Notes: generated by a model not told the origin, from the sequence alone. Positions 15,594 to 23,935 are shown, counted from the first letter of the stretch. The stretch is 42,717 bases of DNA from Acholeplasmatales bacterium (GCA_007694145.1 RECF01000068.1:1-42717), one strand, 5' to 3'. Numbers and translations are program-made.

Positions 15594-16498
15594 TGCGACT
15601 TTTCATCCACCCCGAAGTCCAAGATGCCTTGATGAGAAAAAAAGCGATTGTCGCTTTGGAGTCGACCATCTTGTCCCATGGCATGCCTTATCCTGACAAC
15701 ATCGCCATGTCGAAACAAGTTTCAAGTACGATTCGCCAAGCCGGGGCTATTCCGGCGACGATTGCCGTCCTTGATGGCCGTTTGAAAGTCGGTCTTACAC
15801 CCGAAGAAATAGAACGGCTTGCAAAGGGGGAAAAGGTGATGAAGCTGAGCAAACGCGATTTGGCGTTTGCGGTTTCTGAAGGTCAAACCGGCGCGACGAC
15901 AGTATCCGCAACGATGCTGCTGGCGCATCAAGCTGGGATTCCAATCTTTGCGACCGGAGGAATCGGAGGTGTTCACCGCGGGGCATCGCAGTCATTTGAT
16001 ATTTCTCGGGATCTTGAAGAGTTGGCAAACTGTCCTGTCACGGTGGTGTGTGCCGGGGCAAAAGTGATTTTGGATCTTGGCCTGACCCTTGAGTATTTGG
16101 AAACTAAGGGCGTTGAGGTGATTGGTTATCAGACAGATTTCTTGCCAGCCTTTTACAGTCGAGAAAGCGCCTATCGACTTGAATACCGCTTAGAAACACC
16201 CAAGGCAGTGGCTCGGTTTATGCGGACAAAGCAACGACTCGGATTTTCAACAGGTACCGTGATTGCCAATCCGATTCCGCACGATGCGGCACTGCCGTAT
16301 GTGGCGATGGAAACACACATTGAAAATGCCTTGATGGCAGCTTCAGAGGCAGGTATCTCTGGCAAGCAGGTGACGCCATTTTTACTAACTGCACTCAAGG
16401 AGAAGACGCAGGGTGCGAGTTTAGAAGCAAACATTGCACTCATGTTGAACAATGCTAAGTTGGCTGCTGAAATTGCTGTTCAGTATTGGAAAATGTAA
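15590..16498 (+). CDS. psuG: Pseudouridine-5'-phosphate glycosidase
   Basis: A 302-residue C-glycosidase that splits pseudouridine 5'-phosphate into uracil and ribose 5-phosphate using a manganese ion and a Lys Schiff base. The family pattern is complete: VALESTILSHGMPYP (catalytic Glu region), GATTVSATMLLA, FATGGIGGVHRGA, CAGAKVILDLG with the presumed Schiff-base Lys158, and GFSTGTVIANPIP. Length matches the ~300 of PsuG. Two ATGs are adjacent (15590, 15593); AGGAGG is 4 or 7 nt away, so the second is also possible. It completes a ThpR-PsuK-PsuG operon for salvage of modified-RNA nucleosides. Confidence 0.96.
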   Translation: MMRLFIHPEVQDALMRKKAIVALESTILSHGMPYPDNIAMSKQVSSTIRQAGAIPATIAVLDGRLKVGLTPEEIERLAKGEKVMKLSKRDLAFAVSEGQTGATTVSATMLLAHQAGIPIFATGGIGGVHRGASQSFDISRDLEELANCPVTVVCAGAKVILDLGLTLEYLETKGVEVIGYQTDFLPAFYSRESAYRLEYRLETPKAVARFMRTKQRLGFSTGTVIANPIPHDAALPYVAMETHIENALMAASEAGISGKQVTPFLLTALKEKTQGASLEANIALMLNNAKLAAEIAVQYWKM

Positions 16499-16537
16499 AA
16501 AGATTACTAAAGTTAACAGTACATTTCAACCGTGTTA

Positions 16538-16546
16538 TGCTACAAT
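16538..16546 (+). promoter_or_regulatory. Extended -10 promoter upstream of the small membrane protein gene
   Basis: TGC-TACAAT, about 40 nt before the start codon at 16587. A -35 is not evident at 17 nt. Confidence 0.5.
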
Positions 16547-16586
16547 AGATACGGTTTACAACTAGGTTTGACAGGAGTGTGACACG

Positions 16587-16868
16587 ATGCACAAGATAAT
16601 GCTTATCCTGAGAACACAGCCAGCCTTGTTTGGCATGGCCTCCATTTTGACAGGGATAATCAGCCTTTGGGTATTCTACATCAGCCCACTGCCCTTGGGA
16701 TTAGCAGTTTATGGACTCGTTAAAACAAAACACCGTCGTGATGACGGTCACCCAAGCCATGAAGCACTCGTCATGAACTTCATCGGTCTCGCACTGGGTG
16801 CATTTTCACTGATTGTATTGGTCTTTATCTTGGTGATAAGACTTGCGGCAGGTCTTTTGCCCGCATAA
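16587..16868 (+). CDS. Small membrane protein, two to three TM segments
   Basis: A 93-residue protein with hydrophobic segments at about residues 12-43 (possibly a helical hairpin) and 66-92, separated by a basic loop KTKHRRDDGHPSHE. The layout resembles DUF4190-type small membrane proteins, in which a Gly-rich first half (LPLGLAVYGL) is followed by a second segment with Leu-Gly spacing, but the match is not firm. GACAGGAG precedes the ATG. It has its own promoter and lies 100 nt before the YwaF-like gene. Function unknown. Confidence 0.75.
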   Translation: MHKIMLILRTQPALFGMASILTGIISLWVFYISPLPLGLAVYGLVKTKHRRDDGHPSHEALVMNFIGLALGAFSLIVLVFILVIRLAAGLLPA

Positions 16869-16969
16869 TGACAAGTATCAGCGTGCTCTATAGTACAGTT
16901 GCATGCGGTGATTTTGGATTTCATCGGGTTACAGGTTGAAAACGATTTTGGGAAAAGGAGCATATTTGT

Positions 16970-17728
16970 ATGATTTTATCCTTGCGCCCTGAAGTGTTTG
17001 GGCAAAAGCATCTTGCCGGGGTATTGTTTGTTTTCATGCTGATAGGTTTCGCGCTTTATCTGCTTATTCGCTATAGAACGCGACCGATGACGGTTTTGAA
17101 AGTTTCAAGTATCTTAATCATTGCTTTAGAAGTTGCCAAGTATCTCTATGTTGGTCGTGAACGGGGGCATCTTCCGGTTCATCAGTTCCCGTTTCAATTA
17201 TGCAGCTACTCGCTTTATGCGATGCCACTTGTCGCATTTGGCCGGAAGAGATGGCGTGAAGCGGTTCTCCCCTTTGCCTTCGGTGTGGGTATGGTAGCGG
17301 CACTCCTTGTCTTTGCTTATCCGATTACGGTACTAGGCAATGCACCGTTTTGGTTTCCTATTGAGGGTGACTGGTTACCGTTTCACAGTTTCATCTATCA
17401 CGGAGTCATGTTGTTCTTTTCCTTGTATCTTGTCTTGAGTAAGTGGTACAAACCTGTTTATTTTGACATTGTCAAAGCGTTCACCCTCCTCTTTATCGCT
17501 GTGGCTGTTTCGGGTGTGATGAATGTCGTTTTGGATACGAACTACATGTTTTTGCAAAATCCAACAGGCAATCCCCTAGCCGTTATATGGAATCAACACG
17601 GACGATTATGGTATTTTTTGAGTATGGTTGTCGTGGCGTTTTTATTGCTCGGTATTGTGTTTTTACCGTTTGCTAAAGTTCAAGTCATCCAAACGGATGG
17701 CCAACAAACTTTGGACTACACAGATTAG
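16970..17728 (+). CDS. YwaF-family (TIGR02206-type) integral membrane protein
   Basis: A 252-residue protein with about seven hydrophobic segments. It matches the YwaF/TIGR02206 family: HQFPFQLCSYSLYAMPLV near residue 76, a HSFIYHGVMLFFSLYLVL segment, and DTNYMFLQNPTGNPLAV before the last helices. Conserved polar residues inside membrane regions (HLPVHQFPFQLCS) hint at a catalytic or binding site, but the family has no established function. GAAAAGGAG lies before the ATG. The next gene, guanylate-kinase-like, starts 27 nt after the stop and probably shares the transcript. Confidence 0.85.
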   Translation: MILSLRPEVFGQKHLAGVLFVFMLIGFALYLLIRYRTRPMTVLKVSSILIIALEVAKYLYVGRERGHLPVHQFPFQLCSYSLYAMPLVAFGRKRWREAVLPFAFGVGMVAALLVFAYPITVLGNAPFWFPIEGDWLPFHSFIYHGVMLFFSLYLVLSKWYKPVYFDIVKAFTLLFIAVAVSGVMNVVLDTNYMFLQNPTGNPLAVIWNQHGRLWYFLSMVVVAFLLLGIVFLPFAKVQVIQTDGQQTLDYTD

Positions 17729-17755
17729 AAGATGCTTTGAAAAGGAGGGCGCTCT

Positions 17756-18292
17756 GTGTTAGTGTTAATCGGCCCCAGTGCCAGTGGTAAGACAGAAATT
17801 GCCCGTTTGCTCATCGAGCGTCACGGCTTCAAAAAAATGGTAACCTACACCACCAGACCCCCGCGGTTGCATGAAGTGAATGGCCGTGATTATCATTTTT
17901 TGAGCAAGAAAGAGTTTCTCGTCAAAGAGAAGTTGGACTTTTTTTTAGAGACGTCCTTTTATAGCGGTCATTATTACGGTACCGCGTTCAAGGATGCGGC
18001 GCATGACAAAGTTTTGATTGTCGACATCCGCGGTGCGCGTGCACTTTATGAAACTTTGAAAGATGCCATCATGATTTTTTTTATCAAGACGCCCGAATCA
18101 ATCCGTCACGCGCGCATGGTAGCACGGGGTGATGCGAAGAACGATATTGCGACACGGCTAGCTTTTGATCGTGACTATTTCAACATCGAGGCTTTACCGC
18201 ATGTCGACCGCATCATCGATAATAGTGATGCGGACCTCTTAGAACTAACTGAAGCAATATGTCGGGAATATCAAAGCGTCATGCGCGGTTGA
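17756..18292 (+). CDS. Guanylate-kinase-like P-loop kinase
   Basis: A 178-residue protein with the guanylate kinase fold: P-loop GPSASGKTEIA, the GMP-binding segment VTYTTRPPRLHEVNGRDYHF, FLETSFYSGHYYGT, and a lid-like RHARMVARGDAKNDIATRLAFDR. It is a little shorter and more diverged than housekeeping Gmk (~200 residues), so it may be a second copy or act on another nucleotide; no second gmk can be seen in this window to decide. The start is GTG at 17756, with AAAGGAGGG upstream. The terminator stem overlaps its last codons. It may share a transcript with the upstream YwaF-like gene. Confidence 0.8.
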   Translation: MLVLIGPSASGKTEIARLLIERHGFKKMVTYTTRPPRLHEVNGRDYHFLSKKEFLVKEKLDFFLETSFYSGHYYGTAFKDAAHDKVLIVDIRGARALYETLKDAIMIFFIKTPESIRHARMVARGDAKNDIATRLAFDRDYFNIEALPHVDRIIDNSDADLLELTEAICREYQSVMRG

Positions 18293-18309
18293 GAGCATGA
18301 CGCTTTCTT
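18273..18309 (+). terminator. Terminator overlapping the stop of the guanylate-kinase-like gene
   Basis: A 12-bp perfect stem (18273-18284 with 18295-18306) with a 10-nt loop is followed by CTT. The stop codon lies inside the loop, so the 3' end of the gene encodes its own terminator stem. Confidence 0.75.
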
Positions 18310-18333
18310 ACTACATAGGCAAATCAAAACAAG

Positions 18334-18362
18334 TTTTGTAGTGAAAATGGTATAATTATAAT
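18334..18362 (+). promoter_or_regulatory. Promoter of the HtrA lipoprotein gene
   Basis: Two overlapping -10 candidates TATAAT (18351-18356 and 18357-18362) with a TTTTGT -35-like hexamer at 18334-18339, 17 nt from the second. The start codon is 23 nt further on. Confidence 0.6.
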
Positions 18363-18385
18363 AGACCATAAAGAGGTGATTGAGT

Positions 18386-20257
18386 ATGAAAAAAATCGGA
18401 ATTATCATGTTCATTTTCTTGAGTGCTTTCATCGTGACCGCGTGTACTATGGCGCCCTCGCGCACGCGCATTTTTTTCGTCGGTGTCGAGGATTTCGAAA
18501 GTGTGAATATCCGAGAAGACGGTTTCTATGAAATACCGGAGGTGAGCAAGGTCGGGTATGATTTTGCAGGATGGTATTTTGACAACGATTTCACAAGACC
18601 CTATGCCAATGACGGCAGCATCAGCGCCGCAACAACTTTATATGCACGTTTTGAAGCTCGAGCGTACACGGTGACCTTCATCTCAGAAGACTCGGTGCTT
18701 TTAGAGAGCAGTCAACGGTTTGCCGATCCCATTGAAGCACCGCAGCCAGACATCATGGCACATCGTGTGTTTGTCGGGTGGCGTGATGTCGCTGACGGCA
18801 GCTTGTTTACCGAAGGGGTGGTTCCGGCTCGTGACCTCACCCTTGAAGCCTTATATGAGTGGGTGTCTTATGCTGTAAATGTGACAGGGAAAGACGAGTC
18901 TTTCACCTTGACACATCAGGAGACTTTCAGCGATCTACCTGAACCAACCCGTGAGGGTTATATGTTTCAAGGGTGGTATTTTGACGCGATGTTCACTGAA
19001 CCACTCGAACTGACAGCATCACCTGAAGATGACATCACGTTGTTCGCTCGGTTTGAGCCAGCAAGTTTTCAACTGGTTTTCAAGACGGAGAATGGCAACG
19101 TCATTGATCCTATGAGCATCCCTTATCAAAACACCATTACCTTGCCAGCTGAACCAGTACGTCCAGGTTATACTTTTGGCGGTTGGTACACCGATCCAAA
19201 TTACGAGAACTATGTGTTTCCCGGTACGGTGATGCCAGCCAATAATCTGGTTATGTATGCCCGTTGGATTGAACAAAGTACCATAGAGGTGACCCAATCC
19301 TTGCAAACCGTTATCACCGACATGGTTGAGCGCGCGGCGTTGGCTTTTGTCGGCGTGCGAAATGATCGAGGCGACAATGGCGGTGGCACAGGGTCAGGTA
19401 TCGTCTACAAGCATGATGGTGATCGTTATTATGTGGTGACGAACCATCATGTCATCGAGGATTTTGTCACCTTGACGCTCACCTATCAACGCTTCGGTAT
19501 TTTGTTTGAGATTGAGTTTGCGGATATCGAGTTTATCGGCAGCGACCCGACCACAGACATTGCGGTACTATCCTTTACCAGTCCCGTTGCTTTTGAGGCC
19601 GTTGATTTTGCCGATAGCTATGCCCTTAAACTGGGACAGTTTGTATTTGCAATGGGCAACCCGCTCGGCTTTGACAACTTCGGAACCGTTACGATGGGGG
19701 TCGTTTCTGGCTTGACGCGATTTAAGCAACTCGATACGCTGAACACAGCCTTCATCCAACATGACGCCGCCATCAACCGGGGGAACAGTGGTGGACCGCT
19801 CTTTACGCTTGATGGTCATATTGCCGGCATCAATACCCTAAAGACGATGCGCGATTCACAAGGTGACGCGACCGAAGGGTTGGGCTTTGCCGTGCCAGCA
19901 AATACTGTGTTGCGCGTGGTCCGTGATTTGGAAAGTTTTGGTGAAGTGCGTCGCCCGTTCCTCGGGATTCTTGCCAATCCTGTTTATGGCACGTGCGGCC
20001 AGACCTTTGGTGTCTGCGTCACCGGGACGACACCGGGAAGCGCCGCAGAGGCGGCCGGTCTGAGGGAAAATGACATTATCACGGGTTACAAGACACAAAA
20101 CCAAGACACGTTTGTTCCGGTTTTTAACTTTGATCAGTTGCGTGAAGTCATTCTCAACTCCCGGGTCGGTGATGTGGTTCAAATTCAGTTCATCCGCGAT
20201 GGTGAGACGATCGAATCACCGGAGGTTGTGCTGGGTGTGCATCCCGATGATGCTTAA
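18386..20257 (+). CDS. HtrA/DegP-like serine protease lipoprotein with InlB-type repeats
   Basis: A 623-residue surface protease. Residues 1-18 are a lipoprotein signal peptide (lipobox VTAC). Residues ~25-295 hold about four InlB B-type/Listeria-Bacteroides repeats, each ending in a GYxFxGWYxD pattern and LYARF or MYARW. Residues ~305-515 are a trypsin-like HtrA domain with His355 (NHHVIED), Asp391 (TTDIAVLSF) and Ser468 (NRGNSGGPLF). A C-terminal PDZ domain follows (PFLGILANPVYG, GSAAEAAGLRENDIITGYK). HtrA proteins degrade or refold damaged exported proteins. The repeats, unusual on HtrA, probably act as a wall-facing stalk or adhesin. ATG 18386 has AGAGGTG upstream. It forms a single-gene unit with its own promoter and terminator. 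Confidence 0.92.
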   Translation: MKKIGIIMFIFLSAFIVTACTMAPSRTRIFFVGVEDFESVNIREDGFYEIPEVSKVGYDFAGWYFDNDFTRPYANDGSISAATTLYARFEARAYTVTFISEDSVLLESSQRFADPIEAPQPDIMAHRVFVGWRDVADGSLFTEGVVPARDLTLEALYEWVSYAVNVTGKDESFTLTHQETFSDLPEPTREGYMFQGWYFDAMFTEPLELTASPEDDITLFARFEPASFQLVFKTENGNVIDPMSIPYQNTITLPAEPVRPGYTFGGWYTDPNYENYVFPGTVMPANNLVMYARWIEQSTIEVTQSLQTVITDMVERAALAFVGVRNDRGDNGGGTGSGIVYKHDGDRYYVVTNHHVIEDFVTLTLTYQRFGILFEIEFADIEFIGSDPTTDIAVLSFTSPVAFEAVDFADSYALKLGQFVFAMGNPLGFDNFGTVTMGVVSGLTRFKQLDTLNTAFIQHDAAINRGNSGGPLFTLDGHIAGINTLKTMRDSQGDATEGLGFAVPANTVLRVVRDLESFGEVRRPFLGILANPVYGTCGQTFGVCVTGTTPGSAAEAAGLRENDIITGYKTQNQDTFVPVFNFDQLREVILNSRVGDVVQIQFIRDGETIESPEVVLGVHPDDA

Positions 20258-20297
20258 ACACGCTGATTCATAACCGATTCGATTACTATAGGATGTT

Positions 20298-20332
20298 AAA
20301 CCGCTTTCTTCTTTTTAAGGGAGCGGTTTTTT
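20298..20332 (+). terminator. Rho-independent terminator after the HtrA gene
   Basis: AAACCGCT pairs with AGCGGTTT across an A/T-rich loop and is followed by a T-run, about 40 nt past the stop codon. Confidence 0.8.
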
Positions 20333-20404
20333 ATTTGGCATTACACTGCACCAGTGAACAGCGGCATCTCAAGCAGTTTCGACTGTTTAGCTTTTTTGAA
20401 GACC

Positions 20405-20433
20405 TTGAGCAACGAGGCATCGACTGCTATAAT
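20405..20433 (+). promoter_or_regulatory. Promoter of the NAD(P)HX repair gene
   Basis: TTGAGC (20405-20410), a 17-nt spacer and TATAAT (20428-20433), with TGC directly before the -10 (extended -10). The start codon is 27 nt downstream of the -10. Confidence 0.75.
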
Positions 20434-20459
20434 AAAGATGAAATGAAAGGGGTGGTGTG

Positions 20460-21971
20460 ATGCACAATCAAATCGTGTCGGCGAAGACGATGCGTGCGAT
20501 GGATGCGCAAACATGTAAGCTTCATGCGATGACAGGGCTTGCTTTGATGGAGCGGGCAGGACGGGCTATTTTTTCGAAGTTATCAACGACTAAGCCCTGG
20601 TGTGAAACGCGCCCGCTGATTGTTTGTGGGCCTGGCAATAATGGTGGAGATGGACTTGTGGTGGCCGAAGCGTTGTTATTAGCAGGCATGGATGTGTCAG
20701 TTTGCCTCGTATCGGAAGATCAACACCTTAGTACGGAAAATCGGCAGGTCTATGAACGACTTAAAGACCGTGTGCATCGCATTCAAAGAAGCGAGGATAT
20801 AGAGTGGCTCAAGCAGCAAATCAGCTGTCACGACTGGATACTCGAAGCGCTGTTTGGTATCGGTTTGACGCGCCCGATTGAAGGTGTATTCAAGGCGGTT
20901 GTGGCCTTATTGAATGCAAGTGGTAAATCTATCGTCAGTATCGATTTGCCCGCTGGACTACACACCGATAGCGGGCAAGTGCTCGGGATGGCCGTCAATG
21001 CGACGGAAACATGGGCTATTCAAGCCTTTAAGTTTGGCCATTTTCTAGCGGATGGCAAAGATTATTGCGGTCGTCTTGATTGTGTGGATGTGGGGATTGT
21101 TCCGGTTGAGACACCGTGGTTGCATCAGTGTCTGACTGAAGAAGATTTTCTCGGTAGATTCCCGATGCGAAAACAAAACGTGCATAAATATCACTTCGGT
21201 CATGTCCTAGTTTTTGGTGGTGATACATCGATGATGGGGGCCCCTGTTTTATCGGCGTTGGCGAGCATGCGTGGCGGCGCGGGTCTAGCGAGTATTGTTA
21301 TGCCGGAACAGCTTCGATCCGCTTACACCTTTTCACAGCCGGAAATTATGATAAAGACCTATTGTTTTGAGGCGCTGCCTGAAACAATAGGAGAGCTTGA
21401 CGAAAAAGAACTGAGTATTTTTGGACCGGGTCTAGGGAAAAAGACGCCAGCCTATGAACAGGTCATCGAACATATCATGCAACAACCACGCCCACTCATT
21501 ATCGATGCCGATGGTCTGCACTATGCAAAGAGATGGCGGTCTGAACTTCTAGGCAAACCGTATGTTGTTATAACACCCCATGGCGGCGAGTTTAACCGGT
21601 TTTTCGATTTATCTTCAAGACAAGACAACGACGTGATTGCGACTGTGGAAACACTTATGCAAGACACTGAGGCCATCCTTGTTTTGAAAGGCCCGGTGAC
21701 GCTGGTTGTACGTTCAGGTCGAGCGTGCTGGATACCGTTTGGTTCGTCGGTACTGGCCAAAGCGGGAACGGGGGATGTTCTTTCTGGACTGATTGCTGCA
21801 CGTGCCGCTGTCAACACATCCTTGTTCGATGCCACGTGTGAAGCGGTTGCGCTTCATGCACAAGCTGGAAAATGCATCGAACGACGCCACGGCCGGGAAG
21901 GTTTGGTTGCTAGTGACCTGTTAGCAGTCATGCACACGGCCTTTCGCAGCCTACATGATGGGACGGAATAG
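20460..21971 (+). CDS. nnr: Bifunctional NAD(P)H-hydrate epimerase/dehydratase
   Basis: A 503-residue fusion that repairs damaged hydrated NAD(P)H. The N-terminal half (~1-215) is the YjeF_N epimerase (CGPGNNGGDGLVVAEALL near residue 58, SIDLPAGLHTDSG near residue 160). The C-terminal half is the ADP/ATP-dependent dehydratase of ribokinase-like fold: FGHVLVFGGDTSMMGAPVLS, IDADGLHYAK, TPHGGEFNRFF and the catalytic AKAGTGDVLSGLIAAR. Domain order matches bacterial Nnr proteins. The ATG at 20460 is preferred to the GTG one codon earlier because of its spacing to AAAGGGG. It is transcribed from its own promoter and separated by 136 nt from the purine operon. Confidence 0.95.
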   Translation: MHNQIVSAKTMRAMDAQTCKLHAMTGLALMERAGRAIFSKLSTTKPWCETRPLIVCGPGNNGGDGLVVAEALLLAGMDVSVCLVSEDQHLSTENRQVYERLKDRVHRIQRSEDIEWLKQQISCHDWILEALFGIGLTRPIEGVFKAVVALLNASGKSIVSIDLPAGLHTDSGQVLGMAVNATETWAIQAFKFGHFLADGKDYCGRLDCVDVGIVPVETPWLHQCLTEEDFLGRFPMRKQNVHKYHFGHVLVFGGDTSMMGAPVLSALASMRGGAGLASIVMPEQLRSAYTFSQPEIMIKTYCFEALPETIGELDEKELSIFGPGLGKKTPAYEQVIEHIMQQPRPLIIDADGLHYAKRWRSELLGKPYVVITPHGGEFNRFFDLSSRQDNDVIATVETLMQDTEAILVLKGPVTLVVRSGRACWIPFGSSVLAKAGTGDVLSGLIAARAAVNTSLFDATCEAVALHAQAGKCIERRHGREGLVASDLLAVMHTAFRSLHDGTE

Positions 21972-22041
21972 GCAGGTTCTTTAGAAGATTTTCAGGCAAA
22001 CCTTCTCTTATGAAAGCGCTATAGATATCGTATGGCCTTCA

Positions 22042-22050
22042 TGCTATAAT
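22042..22050 (+). promoter_or_regulatory. Extended -10 promoter of the purine-catabolism operon
   Basis: TGC-TATAAT is the only strong promoter element upstream of the 18-gene operon. No clear -35 is present 17 nt upstream, which suggests help from an activator. A small inverted repeat CTAAA/TTTAG (about 22063-22077) lies between the -10 and the first gene. No purine riboswitch fold is visible in the ~50-nt leader. Confidence 0.6.
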
Positions 22051-22107
22051 AAAAGGATAGTCCTAAAGCTATTTTAGAGTTAATAATCAGCGATATGGGG
22101 TGAAAAT

Positions 22108-22689
22108 TTGATTGAAGGAATCGTTTTGGCAGCGGGCATGTCACAACGTGCTGGCAGCAACAAGCTACTTTGGATGGTTGAGGGTCGGACACTCATCGAG
22201 CATGCCTTACATGGCATGGCACCCCATGTAGAGCATATTTATGTGGTCACGGGACCCTATCACGCTGCGCTGACATCACAGCTCATCCATTGGAGCAATA
22301 TCACGCTGATCTACAATGACCAACATCTTCAGGGTATGTTCACATCGGTCAAGAAGGGTGTGGCTTTCAGTCATCCATGCAGTGACGTACTCATCTTGCC
22401 TGGAGATTGCCCCTTTGTAAAAGATACGACCTATCTAGCCATGGCAAAGCCGCATGAGACGATGGCGGTACCCCGCTATGATTCACGCCGTGGCCACCCG
22501 ATTTTTATCCCAAGTCGCCTCAAAGCGCCGTTACTTCTTGAACCGGATTCATCGCATTTGAAACATTTCCGTAATACCCATGGTTTCGTGGAAATCCCGA
22601 CCGACGATGCACACATCATCATTGATATAGATACCATCGAAGACTTCAATCAAAGTCTCGATGCGACACGAAAGGATGAGCGCCTTTGA
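22108..22689 (+). CDS. mocA: Molybdenum cofactor nucleotidyltransferase, MocA/YgfJ family
   Basis: A 193-residue nucleotidyltransferase that attaches CMP to molybdopterin to form the cytosine dinucleotide cofactor of xanthine-dehydrogenase-family enzymes. The N-terminal signature LAAGMSQRAGSNKLLW, LPGDCPFV near residue 96 (metal-binding Asp) and RRGHPIFIPS agree with MocA/YgfJ. The start is TTG at 22108, with GGGGTG about 7 nt upstream; there is no in-frame ATG near it. Its stop overlaps the next gene by 4 nt. As first gene of an operon with two molybdenum hydroxylases it probably supplies cofactor for both. Confidence 0.88.
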   Translation: MIEGIVLAAGMSQRAGSNKLLWMVEGRTLIEHALHGMAPHVEHIYVVTGPYHAALTSQLIHWSNITLIYNDQHLQGMFTSVKKGVAFSHPCSDVLILPGDCPFVKDTTYLAMAKPHETMAVPRYDSRRGHPIFIPSRLKAPLLLEPDSSHLKHFRNTHGFVEIPTDDAHIIIDIDTIEDFNQSLDATRKDERL

Positions 22690-23486
22690 TACACATTGAA
22701 CAGTATCACAAAGTAGATTCGTTAGAAGAAGCCTATCGCTTGCTTCAAAAATATGAGACCGCTGTTTTGCTTGGTGGTGGCGCCTGGATACGAACAGGAT
22801 CGAAACCGCTTGAACATGTCATCGATCTCAAGGGTCTTGGTTTGGATACCATCATCGAAACGAAAGATTCGCTGAGTATCGGGGCGATGGTATCGCTACG
22901 AGCAATGGAGACGCACGCCGGTATCCGTCAACTCGGTGGTGGTTTTTTGAGCGAAGCCTTGTCGCAAATTCTCGGCGTGGCCTTTCGAAATACGGCCACA
23001 GTCGGTGGGAGCATCATGGGGAAGTTTTCCTTTTCTGATTTGCTTACGCCGTTGCTGATGCTGGATGTGACCTTACAGTTTTACGATGCGGGACCGATGC
23101 GTTTGACGACGTTCTTGGCTCAGCGCGGACGCCTCAAAGACATTCTTCAAGCCATTACTATCGAAAAGAAAGCGTGTCGTGCGATGTTTAAGAAAGTCGC
23201 CAACACCGCTTTGGACTTTTCGATTGTCAATGTCGCGGTTGCCATAGTGGAAGGGCGTTACCGGATTGCTGTTGGGGCACGACCTGGCACGGCCATCTTG
23301 GCCGAGTCGGTCATGGCATGGCTTGACACGGTCGAATCGCCTACAGAAGCCACTTGGAAAGAAGCGGGCGAAAAAGTGGTTGAAACCATCAAACTGGGCA
23401 CGAACCAACGCGCCCATGAAAGCTACCGACAACAACTGGTCAAGACATATGTAGCACGTGGATTGAAAGAGGTGAGTGGTTCATGA
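22686..23486 (+). CDS. FAD-binding subunit of molybdenum hydroxylase 1
   Basis: A 266-residue subunit with the FAD-binding fold of the xanthine dehydrogenase family (YgfM/XdhB/CoxM type). The N-terminal VLLGGGAWIRTGSKPLEHVIDLKGL and central AFRNTATVGGSIMG (FAD pyrophosphate region; usually VRNxATxGG) are visible. It passes electrons from the 2Fe-2S subunit to NAD or another acceptor. The start is TTG at 22686 with AGGATGAG upstream. It is the first of three overlapping subunit genes ordered FAD, Fe-S, Mo. The C-terminal half is less conserved than in hydroxylase 2. Compared with E. coli it resembles the ygfM product more than XdhB. Confidence 0.88.
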   Translation: MIHIEQYHKVDSLEEAYRLLQKYETAVLLGGGAWIRTGSKPLEHVIDLKGLGLDTIIETKDSLSIGAMVSLRAMETHAGIRQLGGGFLSEALSQILGVAFRNTATVGGSIMGKFSFSDLLTPLLMLDVTLQFYDAGPMRLTTFLAQRGRLKDILQAITIEKKACRAMFKKVANTALDFSIVNVAVAIVEGRYRIAVGARPGTAILAESVMAWLDTVESPTEATWKEAGEKVVETIKLGTNQRAHESYRQQLVKTYVARGLKEVSGS

Positions 23487-23935
23487 AAATCAAATTTATG
23501 CTCAATGATCGGTCGCAAACTTGGCATACTGAACCTGGTGAATCCCTTCTTGATTTACTGAGACGACATCATGTGGTGAGTGTCAAAAAGGGTTGCGATG
23601 GCTCAACGTGCGGTGTCTGTACGGTTTTGATGAACCAAAAGCCGGTATTGGCTTGCACGGTTTTGGCCGTGCGGTGCGCGGGAGAACACATCCATACGGT
23701 TGAAGGATTGGCCGATGAAGTGGAAAAAATTAGTGAAGCCTTTGGCATTGAAGGGGCCGATCAGTGCGGTTTTTGTAATCCGGGCATCGCCCTGGCGCTT
23801 TATGCATTGAAAGCGGAACATCCTGAGGCTGATGCAGCGGAAATCAAGCAATATCTTGAAGGACACCTGTGCCGCTGTTCGGGTTATCAATCGCAAGTCA
23901 AGGCCGCCTTGCGTTATTTAGGGGAAGCATCATGA
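23483..23935 (+). CDS. 2Fe-2S subunit of molybdenum hydroxylase 1
   Basis: A 150-residue subunit carrying two 2Fe-2S clusters. The plant-ferredoxin-type N-terminal domain has GCDGSTCGVC and a later Cys (PVLAC). The helical C-terminal domain has QCGFCNPGI and CRCSGYQSQ, the usual CGxC and CRC motifs. It transfers electrons from the molybdenum site to FAD. The ATG overlaps the FAD-subunit stop by 4 nt and its stop overlaps the Mo-subunit start by 4 nt, indicating balanced translation of a three-subunit complex. Confidence 0.95.
   Translation: MKIKFMLNDRSQTWHTEPGESLLDLLRRHHVVSVKKGCDGSTCGVCTVLMNQKPVLACTVLAVRCAGEHIHTVEGLADEVEKISEAFGIEGADQCGFCNPGIALALYALKAEHPEADAAEIKQYLEGHLCRCSGYQSQVKAALRYLGEAS

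Noticed and set aside
22051-22107. Purine or molybdenum-cofactor riboswitch ahead of the operon
   Set aside because: The leader after the -10 is only about 50 nt and shows just one small hairpin; neither the purine three-way junction nor the large Moco fold can fit.
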